From Pseudaminobacter soli (ex Li et al. 2025) (lineage in GTDB: Bacteria; Pseudomonadota; Alphaproteobacteria; Rhizobiales; Rhizobiaceae), in contig NZ_JARXVF010000003.1 in assembly GCF_029892515.1 (NCBI RefSeq), forward strand, positions 1 to 64,000: DNA of 64,000 bases, given 5' to 3'. The translations under genes and the position numbers were made by a program. This document shows, one piece after another, positions 47,123 through 55,146 of the stretch. The notes under the pieces are model-generated. The model had not been told where the DNA came from. It did no database searches and worked only from the letters and a program-made list of their open reading frames with translations. Every line of letters begins with the position of its first letter. Within the stretch, counting starts at the first letter, position 1.

Positions 47123-47419
47123 ATGCGCGACTACCTCAAAATTCACTCCGGTGATGGTAACGCCCTCTCGCCCGACGAACTCGATCTCCTCGACGCGCTG
47201 GCAAAGCGTGCCATTGGCGAGCTAGGCATCACCGAGCAAGGCGACAAGAACGAAGTCGCCGCCCGGATATTGTCGCTCTATGCGATTGGCGGCAGAAGCC
47301 CGGACGAGATTTTGGAAGTCACAATCCGCCTGCAGCGCCAGGGTTTGGCACCCGGCGGCCGGCGGTCCGAATTCCCGCAACCAAAGCGCGCCGCTGGCGC
47401 GATGCGGGTTCGGCGCTGA
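47123..47419 (+). CDS. Hypothetical protein, about 98 residues
   Basis: A small soluble helical protein beginning MRDYLKIHSGDGNALSPDELDLLDALAKRAI, with a basic C-terminal tail (PKRAAGAMRVRR). The ATG at 47123 follows GGAAAG. No family is recognised. It has good codon use and a ribosome site, so it is likely real. It faces the tail of the BMP-type ABC operon. Confidence 0.6.
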   Translation: MRDYLKIHSGDGNALSPDELDLLDALAKRAIGELGITEQGDKNEVAARILSLYAIGGRSPDEILEVTIRLQRQGLAPGGRRSEFPQPKRAAGAMRVRR

Positions 47420-47555
47420 AACATCTTCGCTCACGGCCGACTTGTGACTGATGGCGCCGGGCGGCGCCCGCAGACAGGCCGGATCGGGAAGGCAATGATA
47501 CAGTCGGTCGTGGCCGGCGGTGACACGCCGGCCGACGAACATCCGGTGTTCGTGT

Positions 47556-48476
47556 TTAGCTGGCCGGACGGAACGGTTTGGCCAGCGATGCCGGGAAATG
47601 CAGCGCCAGGATCTGGCGGTTGCGCGAGATGATGACCAGCACCACGATGGTGGCCAGATAGGGCAGGGCGGAGAGCAGCTCCGAGGGCACGGCAAGGCCG
47701 AGTGCCTGTCCCTGCAGCTGCAGGATGGTCATGCCGCCGAATAGCCATGCACCCAAAAGCACGCGCAGCGGCCGCCAGGTGGCGAAGACCACCAGCGCCA
47801 GAGCGATCCAGCCCTTGCCGGCGGTCATGTTCTCGACCCAGAGCGGCGTGTAGGCGACCGAAAGATATGCGCCCGCCAGCCCCGCCATCAGCCCGCCGAA
47901 CAGCACGGCCATATAGCGGATCTTGATCACCGGATAGCCGATCGCATGCGCGGTTTCCGGCGACTCGCCGATGGTGCGCAGTATCAGCCCACCCTTGGTG
48001 CGGTAGAGGAACCAGCTGATCACAGCGAACATGACAAGCGCCAGATAGACCAGCGGATCGAAGCGGAACAGCATGGGGCCGAGCACGGGGATGTCGGACA
48101 GAAGCGGGATATGCACCGGCTTCAGCGCATCGATCGGCGAGCTGCCGAAATTGCGGCCTAGGAAGGCCGAAACGCCCGAGCCGAAGATCGCCAGCGCCAG
48201 ACCCGCCGCATACTGGTTGGTGAGGAAGGTCAGCGCCAGCACGCCGAACAGCAGCGAGGCGGCAGCACCCGCCAGCGCGCCGATGACGATGGCCACGGGC
48301 ATCGGCAGGCCCGCGATCACCGCCCAGAACGCGAAGGCCGCGCCCATCAGCATCATGCCCTCGATGCCGAGATTGAGCACGCCGGATTTTTCCACCACCA
48401 GCTCGCCGAGTGCTGCAAAGATCAGCGGCGTCGCGGCTATGATAGTGCCTGTGAAGATGGCGAGGAACAGGTCCAT
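47556..48476 (-). CDS. BMP-type ABC importer, second permease
   Basis: A 306-residue inner-membrane permease of the BPD_transp_2 family used by nucleoside and some sugar importers. It starts MDLFLAIFTGTIIAATPLIFAALGELVVEKSGVLNLGIEGMMLMGA, the diagnostic opening of the NupQ/YufQ-type subunit, and has about eight to ten hydrophobic segments. The ATG overlaps the stop of the upstream permease by one base (TGATG), indicating translational coupling. An in-frame open stretch reaches back to 49322 but lies inside the first permease gene and is not used. Confidence 0.88.
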   Translation of the reverse strand: MDLFLAIFTGTIIAATPLIFAALGELVVEKSGVLNLGIEGMMLMGAAFAFWAVIAGLPMPVAIVIGALAGAAASLLFGVLALTFLTNQYAAGLALAIFGSGVSAFLGRNFGSSPIDALKPVHIPLLSDIPVLGPMLFRFDPLVYLALVMFAVISWFLYRTKGGLILRTIGESPETAHAIGYPVIKIRYMAVLFGGLMAGLAGAYLSVAYTPLWVENMTAGKGWIALALVVFATWRPLRVLLGAWLFGGMTILQLQGQALGLAVPSELLSALPYLATIVVLVIISRNRQILALHFPASLAKPFRPAS

Positions 48477-49567
48477 CACGCGTGCTCCGGAATGAGGCGG
48501 ATGCGGTAGAAGATGAAGAAATCGGCCGCGAGCAGGAAGAAGAGCAGGATGCCCTGGAAGATGCGCGTCAGCGACGACGACAGGCCGAGCGTCATCTGCA
48601 CCGTTTCGCCGCCGAGGAACAGGAGCGACATCAGCAGGCCGCCAAGCACGATGCCAAAGGCGTTGAGCCGGCCGATGAAGGCGACGATGATGGCGGCAAA
48701 GCCGTAGCCGGGCGAGATCTGCGGCGAGAGCTGGCCGAGGGGGCCGGACAGTTCGGCCATACCGGCAATGCCGGCCGCGGCCCCGCCGGCCAGCAGGCCG
48801 GTCCAGACGGCGGCGGATTCGCGGAAGCCCGCATAGCGCGCCGCAAGGGGTGCGGCGCCGCCGACCGACATCTTGTAGCCGAGGAAGCTGCGGTCGGTGA
48901 AAAGCCACATCAAGAGCACGGCGACGCCGGTGATGAAGATCGACGGGTTTAGCCGATAGGAATAGTCGAAGGGCTCGAACATCGCCGCCGCTGGCAGGAG
49001 CGCGGTCTGCGGGTAGTTGAAGCCGGCCGGATCGCGCCACGGCCCGTGCACCAGCCACGATAGGAACAGCGTGGCGATATAGGTGAGCATGAGCGTGACG
49101 AGGATTTCGTTGGTGTTCATGCGCGCCCGCAGGAAGGCGGGGATCGCTGCCCACAGCATGCCGGCGCCGGCGCCGGCGACGACCATCAGCGGCAGCAGAA
49201 GCGGGCTTTCGGGGTCCGGATAGAACAGGCCCACGCCGCAGGCGGCGATGGCGCCGATGATCAGCTGGCCCTCGGCGCCGATGTTCCAGACATTGGCGCG
49301 GAAGCCGACGGCGAGGCCGCAACCGATCAGGATCAGCGGCGAAGCCTTCAGCAGAAGCTCGGACAGGCCGTTCATGGAATTGAGCGGCGCGATGAAGAAG
49401 GCCTGCAAGGTCGAGAGCGGGTCAAAGCCGAGCACGGCGAACATCGCCGAGCCGACCAGCAGCGTGAGCACGGTGGCCACCACCGGGGCGGCAATGCGCA
49501 TGGAGGCCGACGGTTCAGGCCGTTGTTCAATTCTGAAGCGCAACTGGGCCACTCCTGCCGGTTTCAT
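48476..49567 (-). CDS. BMP-type ABC importer, first permease
   Basis: A 363-residue permease of the NupP/YufP type. Landmarks are LLLKASPLILIGCGLAVGFRANVWNIGAEGQLIIGA and MNTNEILVTLMLTYIA. The gene overlaps the end of the ATPase gene by 41 bases and the start of the second permease by one base. Together with its partner it would form a heterodimeric channel for nucleosides or purine-like bases. Confidence 0.9.
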   Translation of the reverse strand: MKPAGVAQLRFRIEQRPEPSASMRIAAPVVATVLTLLVGSAMFAVLGFDPLSTLQAFFIAPLNSMNGLSELLLKASPLILIGCGLAVGFRANVWNIGAEGQLIIGAIAACGVGLFYPDPESPLLLPLMVVAGAGAGMLWAAIPAFLRARMNTNEILVTLMLTYIATLFLSWLVHGPWRDPAGFNYPQTALLPAAAMFEPFDYSYRLNPSIFITGVAVLLMWLFTDRSFLGYKMSVGGAAPLAARYAGFRESAAVWTGLLAGGAAAGIAGMAELSGPLGQLSPQISPGYGFAAIIVAFIGRLNAFGIVLGGLLMSLLFLGGETVQMTLGLSSSLTRIFQGILLFFLLAADFFIFYRIRLIPEHA

Positions 49568-51065
49568 TGTTACCGCCGATCCTGGTCATGAGCAGGCCGA
49601 CTTCCTCGCGGTTGGTTTGCGTCCGCATGAGGGGCGGGGAGACGCGCCCCTGGCAGATCACCAGCAGCCGGTCGCAAATCTCGAACAGTTCGTCGAGTTC
49701 CTCGGACACCACCAGCACGGCAGCACCCGCGCGGCTCAGATCCACCAGCGTCTGGCGGATGAAGGCCGCCGCGCCGACATCGACGCCCCAGGTCGGCTGC
49801 GAGACCAGAAGCAGCTTGGGCTGCAGCGTGATTTCCCGGCCGACGATGTATTTCTGCAAATTGCCGCCCGACAGGCTCTGGGCAGCGGCCTGTGGGCCAT
49901 TGGCCTTGACCTTGAATTTTTCGATGACGGCGTTGGCGAAGCCGTTGGCCTTGCCGCGGTCGACTAGGCCGCGTCGTACCAGCCCTGCCTTGTGGCCGGT
50001 GAGCACGGCGTTCTGCGACAGCGAATGCGGGGGCACGGCGCCGCGCCCCAGTCGCTCTTCCGGCACGAAGGTGAGGCCCAGCTTGCGGCGCGCGGCGGCG
50101 TCCAGCCGGTCGACGGCCTTGCCGTCGATCTCGATCGTGCCGGTGTCGCGGTGGAGGCGTTCGCCGCTCAGAAGCGAAATCAGCTCGGCCTGGCCGTTGC
50201 CGGAAACGCCGGCCAAGCCGACGATCTCGCCGCCATGCACGCCGAAGGAAATGTCGCTGAGCGCAATGCCGCTCTTGCCGGCGGGGGCGGAAAGGCTGCG
50301 CACGGTGAGGACCGGCTTTTCACTGCGCACCGAGGGGGTGACGTGCATTTCCGGCAGCTTTGAGCCGACCATCATGCGCGCGAGCTCAATCGCCGTGGTC
50401 TCCTTGGGCCGGGCGGTTCCCGTGACCTTTCCGTTACGCAGCACGGTGGCGCTGTCGCAAAGCTCCTGCACTTCGTCCAGCTTGTGGCTGATATAGAGGA
50501 TGCTGCAGCCTTCGCTCGCCAGGTGGCGCAGCGTTTCGAACAGCTTTGTCACCGCTTGCGGCGTCAGCACTGAGGTCGGCTCGTCGAGGATCAGCAGCTT
50601 GGGCGATTGGAGAAGGCAGCGCACGATCTCCACCCGCTGGCGCTCGCCGACCGAAAGGTCGTGCACGCGTCGCCAGGGATCGATCGGCATGCCGTAGCGT
50701 TGCGACAGCTCGGTGATCTGCGCTGCCAGCGCGTTGAGGTCGAAGGCGCCGCTGACGGCGAGCGCGATGTTTTCGACCACGGTGACGGATTCGAACAGCG
50801 CGAAATGCTGGTAGACCATCTCGATGCCGAGGGCGCGCGAGGTGGCCGGATTGTGCGCCTCGATCAGCTTGCCGTCGCACAGGATCTCGCCGGAGTCGGC
50901 CTGCGCGGCGCCATAGATGATCTTCATCAGGGTGGATTTGCCGGCGCCGTTCTCGCCGAGCACGGCATGGATCTCGCCCGGCAGGATCGTCATCGAGATG
51001 TCGTCATTGGCGACGACACCGGGATAACGCTTGGAAATATTACGTAGTTCGAGACGGGGAATCAT
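49527..51065 (-). CDS. BMP-type ABC importer, double ATPase subunit
   Basis: A 512-residue protein with two tandem nucleotide-binding domains, as in NupO/YufO and RbsA. Domain 1 has Walker A GENGAGKST (residues 37-45), signature LSVGERQR and Walker B LLILDEPTS. Domain 2 has the modified Walker A GVSGNGQAEL and signature LSGGNLQK; the altered second Walker A is normal for this family. ATG at 51065 is directly at the domain. It is 98 bases downstream of the binding-protein gene. Confidence 0.92.
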   Translation of the reverse strand: MIPRLELRNISKRYPGVVANDDISMTILPGEIHAVLGENGAGKSTLMKIIYGAAQADSGEILCDGKLIEAHNPATSRALGIEMVYQHFALFESVTVVENIALAVSGAFDLNALAAQITELSQRYGMPIDPWRRVHDLSVGERQRVEIVRCLLQSPKLLILDEPTSVLTPQAVTKLFETLRHLASEGCSILYISHKLDEVQELCDSATVLRNGKVTGTARPKETTAIELARMMVGSKLPEMHVTPSVRSEKPVLTVRSLSAPAGKSGIALSDISFGVHGGEIVGLAGVSGNGQAELISLLSGERLHRDTGTIEIDGKAVDRLDAAARRKLGLTFVPEERLGRGAVPPHSLSQNAVLTGHKAGLVRRGLVDRGKANGFANAVIEKFKVKANGPQAAAQSLSGGNLQKYIVGREITLQPKLLLVSQPTWGVDVGAAAFIRQTLVDLSRAGAAVLVVSEELDELFEICDRLLVICQGRVSPPLMRTQTNREEVGLLMTRIGGNNETGRSGPVALQN

Positions 51066-51163
51066 TTCCGGTCCTGCCGTGCGACTAGTCTAGCTAGGTT
51101 GGACGAATAGGCAGGCAGCCGGCGCGGCGGGGCCGCTCCGGGTTACCCGCCGCTAGCGCTCGC

Positions 51164-52258
51164 TTAGGCGAGCTTTCCAATCATTCCCTTGACGAACCAG
51201 TTCATGCCGCGGATGTCAGCATCGGACAGGACCGCGCCGGCCTGAACCTTGACGTTACCGTCCTGGTCCTTGAGCTCACCCGCATAGGGGTGGATCTTGC
51301 CGGAGCCGATGTCGGCCTCGAGTTGCTTGAGCTTGGCGACGACGTCGGCCGGGATCGCCTCGTTGTAGGGCGCCATCTTGACCACGCCGGCGGCCAGGCC
51401 GTCCCAGCGCACTTCCGGCTTCCAGTCGCCCGCCAGCACGCCCTTGGCTGCGCGCAGGTAGTCGCTCGACCAGTCGAGGGTGAAGGCGGTGAGGTGCTTG
51501 CCGGCGCCGAACTTCGACATATCGCTGGCGTAGCCGATCGACCACGCGCCCTTTTCGCCGGCAACCTGAACGCCGGTAGGGGTGTCCGTCATGGAGCAGA
51601 TCACGTCGCAGCCCTGCGAGACCAGCGTGTTGGCGGCTTCCTTCTCCTTGCCCGGATCGAACCAGGAATTGAGGAACAGCGCATTGCAGGTGACGTCGGG
51701 ATTGACGCTCTGCGCGCCGAGCAGCAGCGCGTTTGCCGGGCCGACGATGTCGGGAATGGGGAAGCCGCCGATGAAGCCGATCTTGCCCGTCTTGCTCATA
51801 TGCGCGCCGGCGGCGCCGGCCACGAAGCAACCTTCATAATACTTGGCCTCGAAAGTGCCGAGGTTGGGCGTGTGGACAATGCCCGAGCAGTGCTCGAAGG
51901 CGACCTTCGGGAAGCGGGGAGCCACCTTCTGCAGCGGCGTGCCGTGCGAGAAGCTGGTGCCGAAGATGAGTCTGTTGCCGGAAGCGGCGAGCTCGCGGAA
52001 GACGCGCTCGGCGTCCTGCGGCATGAAGATGTTGTCGATGACGGTGATCTCGACCTTGTCGCCGAGCTCGGCCTTGACGGCGTCGACGCCGAGGCTGTGC
52101 TGCTTGGTCCAGCCGATCTCGGCGATCGGCGAGACATAGACCACGCCCATCTTGAGAACTTCCTGCGCGTTGGCGATGCCGGCAAAGCCGCCGGTGCCGA
52201 TCGCCGCGCCGACGGCACTCGAATATTGGAGGAATTGCCGTCTGGTAAGGTTGTGCAT
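51164..52258 (-). CDS. BMP-family periplasmic substrate-binding protein
   Basis: A 364-residue binding protein of the BMP (PnrA-like) family, which typically binds purine nucleosides or related bases. The N-terminus TRRQFLQYSSAVGAAIGTGGFAG is a twin-arginine signal ending near ANAQE. The body shows GTSFSHGTPLQKVAPRFP, FVAGAAGAHMSKTGKIGFIGG and GCDVICSMTDTPTGVQVAGE. ATG at 52258 follows AGAGGG. It heads the transporter operon and lies directly downstream of the GntR gene on the same strand. Confidence 0.92.
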   Translation of the reverse strand: MHNLTRRQFLQYSSAVGAAIGTGGFAGIANAQEVLKMGVVYVSPIAEIGWTKQHSLGVDAVKAELGDKVEITVIDNIFMPQDAERVFRELAASGNRLIFGTSFSHGTPLQKVAPRFPKVAFEHCSGIVHTPNLGTFEAKYYEGCFVAGAAGAHMSKTGKIGFIGGFPIPDIVGPANALLLGAQSVNPDVTCNALFLNSWFDPGKEKEAANTLVSQGCDVICSMTDTPTGVQVAGEKGAWSIGYASDMSKFGAGKHLTAFTLDWSSDYLRAAKGVLAGDWKPEVRWDGLAAGVVKMAPYNEAIPADVVAKLKQLEADIGSGKIHPYAGELKDQDGNVKVQAGAVLSDADIRGMNWFVKGMIGKLA

Positions 52259-52304
52259 TGCGAAAACCCTCTGTTGGTTCCTAGGTTGCGCCTGACTTCT
52301 GCTA

Positions 52305-53081
52305 TCAGGTCTGTTTTGAGGCGTGGACGTGGCGATGCGTCGCTTTTGCGGCTTTTTCTCCCGTTTTTTTGGGCGCTGCCGGTTTTGCGGTACCATTCAC
52401 GTTGCCCTCGAGATAGGGCGCCAGCGCTTCACGCGGCGTCATCTCGGGGAAAACCTGCCTGTCCATGATGTAGCCGCGCACGACGCTGCGGTGATGCGTG
52501 TCGATGAGCTCCATCGCCTGCTTGAGTCTCCCTTTCTCGAGCAGGTCGATCAGCTTCGAATGGTCGTCGAGCAGGTTGCAGTAGTCGAAATCGGCGGTGA
52601 TCAGCGAGCGCAGCAGCGTGGTGCGGCGCACAAGCTGGGCGTGGATGTCCTGCATGACCTTGTTGCGGCTGAGGCGCACGAACACGGTGTGGTATTCCTG
52701 GCCGAGCACGTCGGCCAGCGCGTCGTTGCCGTTTGCCACCGCCTGCCGCTGGCGCTCCACATGCTGGCGCAGCTCTGCCCAGCCAGCGGGACCAAGCCGG
52801 TCGCTGAGCTGGGCGGCGACGCCTTGCTCGACGAGCGTCAGCGCGTCGTAGATCTCGATGGCCTCCTGCATGCCCGGCTTGGCGACGAAGGCGCCGCGGT
52901 TGCGCTCGATCTGCGCCAGCCCGTCATCGGCGAGGCGGATCAGCGCCTGGCGCACCACGATGCGGCTGACATCGAATATTTCCGACAGCTCGCGCTCGCC
53001 CAGCTTGCAGCCGGGCACGAGGCGGTGATCGATGATGGCGCGTGTAAGGGTGTCCGCAATCGCTTGGGAACGGCTGCTCAT
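52305..53081 (-). CDS. GntR-family regulator with FCD effector domain
   Basis: A 258-residue regulator. The winged helix is at the N-terminus (IADTLTRAIIDHRLVPGCKLGERELSEIFDVSR, IVVRQALIRLADDGL). The helical FCD domain has conserved metal or ligand positions around EYHTVFVRLSRN and LLDDHSKLIDLL, and a basic Lys/Ala tail follows. It is the first gene of the importer side and is divergent from the demethylase-like operon at 53325, so it probably controls both. GntR regulators also occur in the caffeine demethylase cluster of Pseudomonas putida CBB5. The ATG at 53081 opens the conserved helix. Confidence 0.88.
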   Translation of the reverse strand: MSSRSQAIADTLTRAIIDHRLVPGCKLGERELSEIFDVSRIVVRQALIRLADDGLAQIERNRGAFVAKPGMQEAIEIYDALTLVEQGVAAQLSDRLGPAGWAELRQHVERQRQAVANGNDALADVLGQEYHTVFVRLSRNKVMQDIHAQLVRRTTLLRSLITADFDYCNLLDDHSKLIDLLEKGRLKQAMELIDTHHRSVVRGYIMDRQVFPEMTPREALAPYLEGNVNGTAKPAAPKKTGEKAAKATHRHVHASKQT

Positions 53082-53226
53082 TGCGCGGGTCTCCGCCGCT
53101 CGGGCGAGGCTTCTTGCATGGCGTTCACATTCCGTGGGGGAGGGGCTAGAAGCGCCCCGTGTCCCCGATGACAACCCGCGTGCATCGGAAGGCAATCATC
53201 GAAACCTGTCAATCAAAAAAGTGATT

Positions 53227-53261
53227 TTGTCAGCAACAAACTCATTGATTGATATCCAATC
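53227..53261. promoter_or_regulatory. Candidate GntR operators in the divergent promoter region
   Basis: Two short inverted repeats lie between the GntR gene and the demethylase-like operon: TTGT-CAGCA-ACAA (53227-53239) and GATTG-ATATC-CAATC (53247-53261). FCD-type GntR proteins commonly bind short A/T-rich inverted repeats with few central bases. Neither has been matched to a known operator. Confidence 0.4.
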
Positions 53262-53324
53262 TTGTGTTTCCAATGCGTCACCGAGCTAGGTTCATAGTGA
53301 AGAGCTAGCCAGGGAGGACGGGCG

Positions 53325-54191
53325 ATGCCGAACACGATCCCCTGCAGCGACAGAGTGCTCCTGAACGACTGGCATGTGGTGGCGGACAGGTCGATGCTCT
53401 CGCCCCACACGCCCATTTCCACGCGCCTTCTGGGCGTTGATCTCAGAATAACCTGCAGCGACCGCCATGGCACCCAGGTGGTTCGCGTCGACACCGGCGA
53501 GAAGGTGAAGTCGGTGGCGAAATACGGCTTCGTCTGGGCCTGCCTCGGCATGCCCGAGCGTGACATACTCTACATTCCCGAGGCCGATGAGCCGGACCGC
53601 TATCTGGTCACCGGCGGCTCCATCGCAGTGAAGGTTTCGGGCCTGCGCGCCGTCGAGAATTTCCTCGACATGGGGCATTTCCCCTTCGTCCACACGGGCT
53701 GGCTGGGCGACGAGCCGCACACCGAGGTGGCGCCTTACACGGTCGAGCTGACGGAGGCCGGCGAAGTGCTGGCCACCGACTGCAGGTTCTATCAGCCGGT
53801 AGCGTCACCCACCGCGACGGAAGGTTTCATTGTCGACTATGTCTATAAGGTGATACGGCCCTACACGGTGGCGCTCTACAAGAGCAACCCGACCCAAAAG
53901 GAACGGCTCGACGTCATCACGCTGTTCGTGCAGCCGGTGGACGAGGAGAACTGTGTCGCTCATCCCTTCCTCTGCTATCTCAGGGAGGGTATCGAAGAGG
54001 CCTCGATCCGCAGCTTCATGCAGCTGATCTTCGCCCAGGACAAGCCGATCCTGGAGAACCAGGTGCCGAAGCGGCTGCCGCTCGATCCGCGTGCCGAAAC
54101 GCCGATCCGGGCCGATGCGGTTTCGGTTTATTATCGACGGTGGCTGCGCGACCGCGCCGTCACCTATGGCGCCATTCCGGCCCGCCCCTGA
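53325..54191 (+). CDS. Rieske-less ring-hydroxylating oxygenase catalytic subunit, NdmC-like (copy 1)
   Basis: A 288-residue protein carrying the non-haem iron catalytic domain of Rieske oxygenases. The motif ENFLDMGHFPFVH supplies bridging Asp115 and iron ligands His118 and His123, and QDKPILENQ near the C-terminus supplies the third-ligand region. The N-terminal 100 residues keep Rieske-domain landmarks (LNDWHVVAD, LLGVDLRI, YGFVWACLG) but lack the CxH and CxxH cluster ligands. This matches NdmC, the Rieske-less subunit of the caffeine N7-demethylase complex, in size and design. ATG follows AGGGAGG. It heads a four-gene operon. Confidence 0.8.
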   Translation: MPNTIPCSDRVLLNDWHVVADRSMLSPHTPISTRLLGVDLRITCSDRHGTQVVRVDTGEKVKSVAKYGFVWACLGMPERDILYIPEADEPDRYLVTGGSIAVKVSGLRAVENFLDMGHFPFVHTGWLGDEPHTEVAPYTVELTEAGEVLATDCRFYQPVASPTATEGFIVDYVYKVIRPYTVALYKSNPTQKERLDVITLFVQPVDEENCVAHPFLCYLREGIEEASIRSFMQLIFAQDKPILENQVPKRLPLDPRAETPIRADAVSVYYRRWLRDRAVTYGAIPARP

Positions 54192-54226
54192 GCGAGCGGA
54201 TGGCGAGACGGACAGGAAAGAAGACG

Positions 54227-55129
54227 ATGCAACAGAGCCGATGCACGGACCCGGTGATCCTCAACCTCTGGCACCCGCTGGCCGCGCTGGTCGATATGCA
54301 GGCCGGGGTCGTGTTCGATACGGTGCTTCTGGAAGAGCGGGTCAGCTATGCCCATGACGGGCGAGGGGAGGCCGCCGCATGGCGCAGCTTTGCCGGGTTG
54401 CCGGCCGGCGCCGCTGTGGAGATCGACCAGCTGGTCGAAGCGCTGCCGGTCAAGGTCGCTTATGGCTATCTCTGGACCTCGCTCGGTACGCCGGGCGAAC
54501 TGTTCCCCATCCCCGAATTCGCGGAAGCCGACCGCCGCAAGCTCAACGCCGCAACGCTGGGTGTCAACGTTTCGGCCCCGCGCGCCATCGAGAACTTTCT
54601 CGACATGGGTCACTTCCCCTATGTCCACACCGACATTCTGGGCGCCGAGCCGCACACCGAGGTCAAGGAATACGACGTCGAGATTTCGGTCGAGCGCGAC
54701 GAGATCCTGGCCACCCGCTGCCGCTTCTACCAGCCCAAGGCCTCGACCGTTTCCACCGAAGGCGCCGATGTCGACTACGTCTATCGCGTGCCGCACCCTT
54801 ATTGCTCGGTGCTCTACAAGTCGAGCCCGGCCGACGAAAGCCGGCTCGACGTCATCGCCATCTTCCTGCAGCCGGTCGACCAGGAACATGTGCGCGCGCA
54901 CATGATGCTGTGCGTGCTCGACGAGGAAAACGAGGACAAGATCATCAAGCGCTTCCAGCAGACGATCTTCGGCCAGGACAAGCCGATCCTGGAGAACCAG
55001 TTCCCCAAGCGGCTGCCGCTCGATCCGCGCGCCGAAACGCCGATCCGCGCCGACAAATCCGCCATCGCCTACCGGCGCTGGCTCAGCCAGAAGGGCGTGA
55101 CCTACGGCGTCATCCCGGCGGCGATCTGA
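54227..55129 (+). CDS. Rieske-less ring-hydroxylating oxygenase catalytic subunit, NdmC-like (copy 2)
   Basis: A 300-residue paralogue of the preceding protein. The iron motif is ENFLDMGHFPYVH (D126, H129, H134), and QDKPILENQ and LPLDPRAETPIRAD are nearly identical in both copies. The N-terminal region again lacks Rieske cysteine and histidine ligands. It follows 35 bases after copy 1; ATG at 54227 has AGGAAAG upstream, and an earlier ATG at 54200 is less well placed. Electrons would have to come from the Rieske domain of the next gene product. Copies may form a heteromer or serve two substrates. Confidence 0.8.
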   Translation: MQQSRCTDPVILNLWHPLAALVDMQAGVVFDTVLLEERVSYAHDGRGEAAAWRSFAGLPAGAAVEIDQLVEALPVKVAYGYLWTSLGTPGELFPIPEFAEADRRKLNAATLGVNVSAPRAIENFLDMGHFPYVHTDILGAEPHTEVKEYDVEISVERDEILATRCRFYQPKASTVSTEGADVDYVYRVPHPYCSVLYKSSPADESRLDVIAIFLQPVDQEHVRAHMMLCVLDEENEDKIIKRFQQTIFGQDKPILENQFPKRLPLDPRAETPIRADKSAIAYRRWLSQKGVTYGVIPAAI

Positions 55130-55146
55130 GACGAGAACCGGAGACA

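Noticed and set aside
48477-49322. Upstream extension of the second BMP permease frame
   Set aside because: It overlaps the first permease gene in another frame; TGATG coupling at 48476 and the family N-terminus mark the real start.
49527-51065. Altered Walker A in the second ATPase domain of the BMP importer, as a sign of decay
   Set aside because: The GxSGNGQ form is normal for the second nucleotide-binding domain of RbsA/NupO-type proteins.
54379-55146. Upstream extension of the Rieske-reductase frame
   Set aside because: The extra 256 codons lie inside NdmC-like copy 2 in another frame and are Arg/Pro-rich. The ATG at 55147 has a ribosome site and starts the Rieske domain correctly.
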